Below are positions 42,860-47,385 of a stretch of 47,385 bases of DNA, in pieces (the first letter of the stretch is position 1; every line of letters begins with the position of its first letter). The stretch lies in NCBI GenBank assembly GCA_944383685.1, contig CALWQM010000016.1, positions 1 to 47,385 of the forward strand. Direction: 5' to 3'. The stretch is from an uncultured Clostridia bacterium. GTDB lineage: Bacteria; Bacillota; Clostridia; Christensenellales; UBA1242. Position numbers and translations under genes: made by a program. Under the pieces are notes generated by a model. It had not been told where the DNA came from, made no database searches, and saw only the letters and a program-made list of their open reading frames with translations.

Positions 42860-44202
42860 GTTTTACTGCCGATGTAGAAGCCATATATTTTTACATTATC
42901 ATTAAAAAATTTACTAATGAAATCTTGCATTGTTCCTTTCCAGCCAACATCAACAACAGTAAAAGGTTCAGTTAAAAAATTGAATTTAAAACTTTTTAAA
43001 TATGCCTCAAATGCTTCTCTTTGTGAAGTCCTTTTGTTATTGTAGATATTTAAGAAAGTTGTATTCTTAATTAAATTTTTAAAAACTTTTGAATTTTTAA
43101 AATTTAAGTATTTAATATGTTTGTTTGCTTTAATTTCATTTGAGATAATTTCTATTTCCTCGTTTGAAAAAGAAAGGGTTTTTAAAAAAGAAAATAGGGA
43201 AATAGCTTTTGTTTCTCGAAATATATATTCAAAATTTTCTTCCTCAATTTTTTTGAGACTTGCAAGAGCAAGCGAATTTCTTGATACTTCCAAATAATAT
43301 GTATTTATATCTTCACCAATTTTTCTTATTTGACAAAACTTTTCAAAAAGTGTTTTTAAAAATAAGCCTTCTCTTGAAAGAAAGAAAACATTTTTGATGT
43401 TTCCTGAAATCAACTCAGTGTAAAGCTTTTTTTCAAAAAGATAAAGTGGAAAAGCATAATTGGAAAAATTGTATCCATTATCATTTGAATTAAAAAGTTT
43501 TTCATATTCAAGATAGTTGTTGCCATTTTTCAAATCTTTTACTTCATTATGTTTCTTTTTTTCTAAAATTACTTTCTTAGATTTTATACCGTGAAGGTTT
43601 GCAATAAAGTTGTCAGCATGAGGATTATCGCCAATCATAAGAATATCTTTCTTTTTAATTTTTAAAATTTTTATTACATTTTCATAAAGAGCACCACTTC
43701 TTTTTGATTTCATAAAATCGCATGAAACAAAAATATCATCAAAAAGATTTAATATGTTTAAATGATTGAACCAAGTTTTAAAACATTCTTTTCCGCAATA
43801 AAAGTCGCTAACAACATATATTTTTTTACCAAGCTGTTTTTGTTCTTTTAAATAATTTGTTATTTCTTCATTCAAAACTTGGCAACTTTTTTCTGTTTCA
43901 ATATAAATACTCATTGCGTTTTTAACAAATGATGATGTTTCAAGATTTGGAATATATTTTTTCAATGTTTTTCCCATCATTTTGAAAACGTCCTCTAGCT
44001 TAAATTCTGTTTCACCATATTTGAAAAAATTTTGAGTTTCAAGTTTACTTTTAAATTTTTTTAAATAAGTGTATATGTAAAGAGGTTCTATATCAAAACA
44101 TTTTCCCAAATTTTTAGCAAATAAGATAAAAACATCGTTGGGTGCGATGTTTCTGCGAATAATAGTATTAAAACAATCAACAAAAAGTACATTCTTATTC
44201 AT
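42838..44202 (-). CDS. HAD-domain protein of the surface-glycan type, frameshifted at its G-run
   Basis: The protein has an N-terminal HAD-like domain: motif I FVDCFNTI (Asp9), motif II in VVSDFYCG and motif IV MIGDNPHAD. The usual DxFDT is DxFNT here. A long second domain follows with VVDVGWKGTMQDF near its end, a motif of large HAD proteins found in cell-wall glycan clusters. The frame ends soon after a run of eight G (42848-42855). One more G joins it to the 42341-42859 frame, giving about 620 residues in total. The ATG at 44202 is chosen; there is no ribosome binding site, and a TATAAT (44207-44212) is four bases upstream. The start may be leaderless. It could be phase-variable, a decayed gene or a sequence error. 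Confidence 0.78.
   Translation of the reverse strand: MNKNVLFVDCFNTIIRRNIAPNDVFILFAKNLGKCFDIEPLYIYTYLKKFKSKLETQNFFKYGETEFKLEDVFKMMGKTLKKYIPNLETSSFVKNAMSIYIETEKSCQVLNEEITNYLKEQKQLGKKIYVVSDFYCGKECFKTWFNHLNILNLFDDIFVSCDFMKSKRSGALYENVIKILKIKKKDILMIGDNPHADNFIANLHGIKSKKVILEKKKHNEVKDLKNGNNYLEYEKLFNSNDNGYNFSNYAFPLYLFEKKLYTELISGNIKNVFFLSREGLFLKTLFEKFCQIRKIGEDINTYYLEVSRNSLALASLKKIEEENFEYIFRETKAISLFSFLKTLSFSNEEIEIISNEIKANKHIKYLNFKNSKVFKNLIKNTTFLNIYNNKRTSQREAFEAYLKSFKFNFLTEPFTVVDVGWKGTMQDFISKFFNDNVKIYGFYIGSKTCGGGIR
42848..42855. repeat. Run of eight C (G on the coding strand) inside the HAD gene
   Basis: An eight-base homopolymer of C in a very AT-rich sequence is a strong outlier. It is exactly where the HAD reading frame shifts. 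Such runs slip during replication and switch surface-glycan genes on and off in several bacteria. It is also a frequent place for sequencing errors. Confidence 0.9.
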
Positions 44203-44307
44203 GCTTATTATATTAGCATATATAATTATTAAAAGCAAGATAAAAGAATAAATAGCAATTAAAAAGCTAACAATTGGTTATATAGATTAAAAATTTACCT
44301 TAAATTG

Positions 44308-44337
44308 TTGACAAAATGTAAAAATATTTGCTATAAT
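44308..44337 (+). promoter_or_regulatory. tRNA-Ser promoter
   Basis: TTGACA (44308-44313), 18-base spacer, TATAAT (44332-44337). It lies 27 bases before the tRNA. Confidence 0.75.
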
Positions 44338-44364
44338 GCAAAGGCAAGTAAAAATAATAAATAT

Positions 44365-44453
44365 GGAGGTTTGGCTGAGCGGTCGAAAGCGGCGGTCTTG
44401 AAAACCGTTTAGGTTAATAGCCTACTGGGGTTCGAATCCCTAAGCCTCCGCCA
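44365..44453 (+). tRNA. tRNA-Ser (anticodon TGA)
   Basis: The acceptor arms GGAGGTT and AGCCTCC pair, with G73 and encoded CCA (44451-44453). The anticodon arm reads CGGTCT-TGA-AAACCG. A long variable arm is present (TTAGGTTAATAGCCTAC region), as expected for a class II serine tRNA, and the T loop is TTCGAAT. G73 fits serine. Confidence 0.96.
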
Positions 44454-44460
44454 AAATGTA

Positions 44461-44496
44461 CCCAACTGAACACCCTAGTTTAGTTGGGATTTTATT
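44461..44496 (+). terminator. Terminator after tRNA-Ser
   Basis: Arms CCCAACTGAAC (44461-44471) and GTTTAGTTGGG (44478-44488) form 11 pairs around a six-base loop, followed by ATTTTATT. Confidence 0.88.
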
Positions 44497-44590
44497 AAAA
44501 ATATCATGGTATATAAAAATTTTAACCTTTTTGTATCTGACTTTTAAAATTTATTTTATAGTAAAGTAGTAGATAGATAAAAGGGAAAAG

Positions 44591-44642
44591 TGGTATACTA
44601 GTAATGAAAAAATAAAAGGAGTAATAATGGTATGCTAGTAAT
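44591..44642. repeat. Short direct repeat around the tmk-like start
   Basis: TGGTATACTAGTAAT (44591-44605) and TGGTATGCTAGTAAT (44628-44642) match at 14 of 15 bases and start 37 bases apart. The second includes the start codon of the kinase fragment. It may be a chance local duplication or a regulator site. Confidence 0.5.
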
Positions 44643-44796
44643 TTTAGAAGAATTAGATAATACAGGAAAAACAACTATTGCAAAAATGTTAACACAATAT
44701 TATAAGATGCAAGGAAAAAATGTAATTTTAGCAAAAGAATTAAGCACCCCCCCCAAGTCACTAAGTTGTTTAATTATATCAATGGTTGCCTCATAA
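44632..44796 (+). pseudogene. Truncated thymidylate-kinase-like gene (N-terminal part only)
   Basis: The first 39 or so residues are the start of a P-loop nucleotide kinase: MLVILEELDNTGKTTIAKML has the Walker A loop with Gly-Lys-Thr-Thr, and a helix and second strand follow (NVILAKELST). At the C-run (44747-44754) the similarity stops and the frame passes into DNA that codes for a radical SAM protein on the other strand, ending at a TAA at 44794. AAAGGAG lies nine to ten bases before the ATG, so it looks like an originally functional gene cut in half. It may belong to a dTMP or deoxynucleoside kinase. The cut may be biological or an assembly join. Confidence 0.7.
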
Positions 44797-45221
44797 GATA
44801 ATTCGTCTTTACTTTTGCATCCAGAAGCTGAGTAGCAGTAGTAACAATTAAGATTGCAAGCAGAAGTTATATCCCACCACACCATATTAGGAGCTTGAAA
44901 CTGAACTTCTGGCTCTATCTCATCAAACACTTGCTTAAAAGCCACTAATCTTTTATCTCCATACTGAATTCCGCCATCTTCCAATAGGTTTGACATAAAC
45001 TGAATAAACTGATACTGTTCGTTTTGCTCTTTTATGTTAAAATAATTTAACAGCTCGTTAACCGTGCTATGATTTCTGTCGATTTGTTTGTATATTTCAA
45101 ATACAAACTCTGAAGTTTTTGAGATGGCTAATGTTGGTCGATAAAATAAAATGGCGCCAAAATTTTCTTTTCTTATTTTGTAATCTTTATCTATCGTTAA
45201 TTTTTTATTACAATCTATCAT
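44700..45221 (-). CDS. Truncated PqqD/RRE-radical SAM peptide maturase
   Basis: The N-terminal 90 or so residues resemble a PqqD-like peptide-recognition domain (RRE): IRKENFGAILFYRPT and a following helix with SEFVFEIYKQ. A radical SAM start follows, with Cys122-x3-Cys126-x2-Cys129 (ACNLNCYYC) that binds the 4Fe-4S cluster. The real sequence ends at about residue 158, at the C-run; the last 15 or so residues come from the opposite strand of the kinase fragment. The rest of the radical SAM barrel and any SPASM domain are missing. The ATG at 45221 is chosen because GAGAGG lies four bases before it; it is one base after the stop of the upstream gene. It probably modified a peptide (RiPP). Confidence 0.78.
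   Translation of the reverse strand: MIDCNKKLTIDKDYKIRKENFGAILFYRPTLAISKTSEFVFEIYKQIDRNHSTVNELLNYFNIKEQNEQYQFIQFMSNLLEDGGIQYGDKRLVAFKQVFDEIEPEVQFQAPNMVWWDITSACNLNCYYCYSASGCKSKDELSYEATIDIIKQLSDLGGVLNSFAKITFFPCIL
44747..44754. repeat. Run of eight C at the join of two unrelated gene fragments
   Basis: The kinase fragment (plus strand) ends on its left and the radical SAM fragment (minus strand) ends on its right. It is the second eight-base C-run in a strongly AT-rich window. A microhomology join through poly-C, either in the cell or during assembly, fits the picture. Confidence 0.9.
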
Positions 45222-45222
45222 T

Positions 45223-46866
45223 TTACCTCTCCAATATTTTGATAGTCCCCTTAGAACCATCCATTTGTATTTTTTTTACATCTTTTAACATAAACAATTG
45301 TTGCTTATCCATCTCAACGATACATGGTATATTCATTTCTCTACATATAATTGCGGCATGACTTAAAAATCCGCCAACAGCCGTTATAATTCCTTTAAAC
45401 TCCCGCATAATTGGAACCCATTCTGGATCTGAAAACCAAGTTAAAAGTATTTCGTCTGACTGCGGTTTAACAAATTCATTCACATTATTTAGTAAAATCG
45501 GTCTGCCAATCGCTATGCCTGGAGAGGCAGGCGTGGCTTTATATTCGTGTTTATCAAAATCATATTGGTTATACATTATTTTAATATCGGTTGTTGCATA
45601 TCTTGCTTGAAGAAAATATAATACGCCACTTTTAAAGCACCATTCAATATCGCTGGCAATGTTTAGCTTTTTTTGAACTTCTACCATTTTGCTTGCTATG
45701 ATGTTAATATCTTTATTTTTACTATTTTGCGCTTCATCATAGACAAACCTATCAGGGTTTTGTTGCCCACTCACTAATTTATCTCCAGACCCCTTTACAT
45801 ATTCTAATATCCCCTTTGATAAATCTTCTTTATCGCCCATCCAAACTCCTGCCATTTCAGGGTCGATGTATTCTTGCAAAATAATATGCATTTTAGGCTT
45901 TTTTGAAAGTTTGATATGTTTAAAATATAATTTCGCTTTCTGAGAATTGATTGACGACTTTACATATTCTATTGCTTCTTTTACTTTATTTGGAGAAACA
46001 TCAAGTTTGGATTCAAATATTCCTGCAAACGAATTAGTAGTTCCATCTTCTATATCAGCAGAACTTCGAACTGCATAATGTTTTCTTTTATTAATTGTTT
46101 TGAATATTTCATCCGAGTAGTCATCTACAAAGTAGGCATAAGGCACATTAAGTCCAAGGCTATTTAATTTTACTAACCCTATTCCTTTGCCTCCTATCAA
46201 GGAATTATAATCATAATCTTTATACACTAAATACAATTTTGTGTAATCATCAATTGATGTAATGTTTTTATTTTTTAATTTTGTTAAGTAATGTGTAAAT
46301 TTATAGTCAAAGTTGGTTCTTGTGACGAGTAATACGGGATAATGTTTATCCATTTCTTGATATAAATAATCTAATCTCCCGTCACTAACAAATTTGTGCT
46401 GGGTATCTTGCCACTTTTTTATACATATATAATTTCTTTCACAAGGAATGTATTCTTTATTATCCTTATAATATAGAGATTTTTTAAGTTTATCAATCTC
46501 CGTAAGCACCACTAAGTAATCATCTCCATATGTTGATTTTAAATCATTTTCTATATTTTTTGTTAAAATAGAATTATTTGTAGCCAATTCTATAAACATC
46601 CAATATGTTTCACAATTCATTAAATCGTCTACATTGTTTGACTTCTTGTATTTATATAGATAATAATTTGAAATACGCTTAAACTTATTTAATACACAAT
46701 CAATTTCCTCTGATTTTATACTTTTATTTGATAGCGTATTTAGAGCTTGAGAAACAAGGGTAAAAAATTGTTTATTGAAAAAACAATCTAATAAAAATTC
46801 TCCAACCCAAGTATCATCTAATACAAAATTTTCAACTTTTGATTTTATCAATAATAAATTATCCAT
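45223..46866 (-). CDS. PEP-synthase-like phosphotransferase (ATP-grasp and phosphohistidine domains)
   Basis: Residues about 215-430 are a PEP/pyruvate-binding ATP-grasp domain: SLIGGKGIGLVKL, YAVRSSADIEDGTTNSFAGIF and DIEWCFKSGVLYFLQAR. Residues about 440-547 are the swivelling phosphohistidine domain, with catalytic His503 in GGFLSHAAIICREMNIPCIV. The N-terminal 210 residues are unlike anything I recognise. There is no PEP-synthase TIM-barrel domain, so the protein resembles rifampin phosphotransferase, which moves phosphate from ATP through His to a substrate. AAGG precedes the ATG, and a perfect promoter lies at 46883-46911. It ends one base before the radical SAM gene, so the two form an operon. 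Confidence 0.82.
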   Translation of the reverse strand: MDNLLLIKSKVENFVLDDTWVGEFLLDCFFNKQFFTLVSQALNTLSNKSIKSEEIDCVLNKFKRISNYYLYKYKKSNNVDDLMNCETYWMFIELATNNSILTKNIENDLKSTYGDDYLVVLTEIDKLKKSLYYKDNKEYIPCERNYICIKKWQDTQHKFVSDGRLDYLYQEMDKHYPVLLVTRTNFDYKFTHYLTKLKNKNITSIDDYTKLYLVYKDYDYNSLIGGKGIGLVKLNSLGLNVPYAYFVDDYSDEIFKTINKRKHYAVRSSADIEDGTTNSFAGIFESKLDVSPNKVKEAIEYVKSSINSQKAKLYFKHIKLSKKPKMHIILQEYIDPEMAGVWMGDKEDLSKGILEYVKGSGDKLVSGQQNPDRFVYDEAQNSKNKDINIIASKMVEVQKKLNIASDIEWCFKSGVLYFLQARYATTDIKIMYNQYDFDKHEYKATPASPGIAIGRPILLNNVNEFVKPQSDEILLTWFSDPEWVPIMREFKGIITAVGGFLSHAAIICREMNIPCIVEMDKQQLFMLKDVKKIQMDGSKGTIKILER

Positions 46867-46882
46867 ATTACTACCTTAACTA

Positions 46883-46911
46883 ATTATATAATATGTAAAA
46901 TAAAATGTCAA
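46883..46911 (-). promoter_or_regulatory. Perfect sigma-A promoter of the phosphotransferase-radical SAM operon
   Basis: On the minus strand: TTGACA (46906-46911), 17-base spacer, TATAAT (46883-46888). The start codon (46866) follows 16 bases after the -10, so the leader is only about ten bases and contains AAGG. Confidence 0.85.
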
Positions 46912-47053
46912 CTGGCCAATAAGTATTGATTTTTAACCTAGTTATCAAACTATTATTCTTGATAAAATAACCTTTTATAAAAAGATTTAATTATCCCTAA
47001 ACAAAGGAAAAAGTGCCAATTTATTTTGTTTTTTTGTTAATTAATTTATAAGT

Positions 47054-47385
47054 TTATTTTTCTTTTGATATGGTTTGGTCGCTGTTTAAAAATAGGTATG
47101 GCTTTTTGGCACTGAAATCGTTTCCAAGTGGCAATTCAAGCGACTCGGCAATTTTTTTAAGAACACCAAATTTTTCATCACTTTTTAAATTTTCCATTCC
47201 TTTAAATTCCTCGATTTCCAGAAACACTCCGAGTTCTTTAACATATTGAAGGATAAGTGAAACATCTCCTTTTTTGAACGCATAATTTTCATTGACATAA
47301 TCGCACCAACAATTTAGCCCAATATTAGCAAACACTTGTTTTGCTTTGTCAACATCGTCAATTTTGATTTTGGTTTTAATTTCAC
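47054..47385 (-). CDS. Partial CYTH-domain protein, runs off the right edge
   Basis: The frame is open to the window edge and reads EIKTKIKIDDVDKAKQVF at the front, which resembles the ExExK start of the CYTH fold. Later, FKKGDVSLILQYVKELGVFLEIEEF matches the strand in which the family has LG-x-FxEIE. CYTH proteins act on triphosphates (class IV adenylate cyclases, thiamine triphosphatases). The second position of the ExExK pattern is a Lys here, so activity is uncertain. The real start is outside or very near the edge; the shorter frame from a GTG at 47335 would cut the first strand away. The stop is at 47054. Confidence 0.7.
   Translation of the reverse strand, partial: EIKTKIKIDDVDKAKQVFANIGLNCWCDYVNENYAFKKGDVSLILQYVKELGVFLEIEEFKGMENLKSDEKFGVLKKIAESLELPLGNDFSAKKPYLFLNSDQTISKEK

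Noticed and set aside
44747..44754. Phase variation of the radical SAM gene at the second C-run
   Set aside because: No reading frame past the run continues a radical SAM protein. The DNA beyond it is the antisense of a kinase gene, so this is a join rather than a switch.
1..47385. CRISPR array, rRNA genes, insertion sequences, prophage structural genes
   Set aside because: I looked for regularly spaced repeats, rRNA-like stretches, transposases and phage proteins and saw none.

Overview
The window looks like the replication-origin region of an uncultured, AT-rich, low-GC Gram-positive bacterium (Bacillota, probably a Clostridia-like gut lineage). The evidence is the gene content (dnaA, dnaN, recF, rpmH-rnpA-yidD-yidC, a division-gene block), a glycyl T-box riboswitch, consensus sigma-A promoters and strong AGGAG ribosome binding sites. 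TGA is used as a stop. Species-level placement is not possible from the sequence alone.

Layout, left to right. 1-484: the end of an unknown reading frame and a tRNA-Leu-like 3' fragment, perhaps an integration scar. 485-2725 (minus): a 182-residue unknown protein and an ABC-F ATPase, headed by a helically phased array of DnaA boxes (2786-2846). 2948-16755 (minus): a 4119-residue membrane-anchored surface protein overlapping a cardiolipin synthase gene. 17148-20458 (plus): an Asn/Lys-rich unknown protein, a YkpA-type ABC-F ATPase and a short-chain dehydrogenase. 20558-22138 (minus): glycyl-tRNA synthetase under a T-box. 22266-24581: a small unknown protein, a Nudix hydrolase, a small membrane protein and a zinc metallopeptidase. 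24581-31108 (minus): a division-type block of a CvpA-like membrane protein, rsmH, an FtsL-like protein and a class B penicillin-binding protein. 31442-36625: recF (minus), a C39-like cysteine peptidase, dnaA and dnaN (plus), with the likely oriC between dnaA and dnaN. 36813-40795 (plus): an ABC exporter, then rpmH-rnpA-yidD-yidC. 41006-44202 (minus): a two-bundle ferritin-like protein and a HAD-domain surface-glycan-type gene split by a run of eight G. 44365-44796 (plus): tRNA-Ser and the first part of a thymidylate-kinase-like gene. 44747-47385 (minus): a truncated PqqD/RRE-radical SAM gene, a PEP-synthase-like phosphotransferase and a partial CYTH protein.

Genes left of dnaA are mostly on the minus strand and genes from dnaA to yidC on the plus strand, as expected for replication moving away from an origin near dnaA. 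Several genes have a -10 box only 4-9 bases before the start codon and no ribosome binding site, so leaderless mRNAs seem to be used here. Three terminator hairpins overlap the stop codon of the gene they end.

The most unusual parts are the phased DnaA-box array about 31 kb from dnaA, the giant surface protein, the two eight-base C/G runs (one inside a glycan-type gene, one exactly where two unrelated gene fragments meet), and the operon pairing a PEP-synthase-like phosphotransferase with an RRE-radical SAM peptide maturase. The join at 44747-44754 may be biological or an assembly error. Everything to its right should be treated as possibly from another locus.
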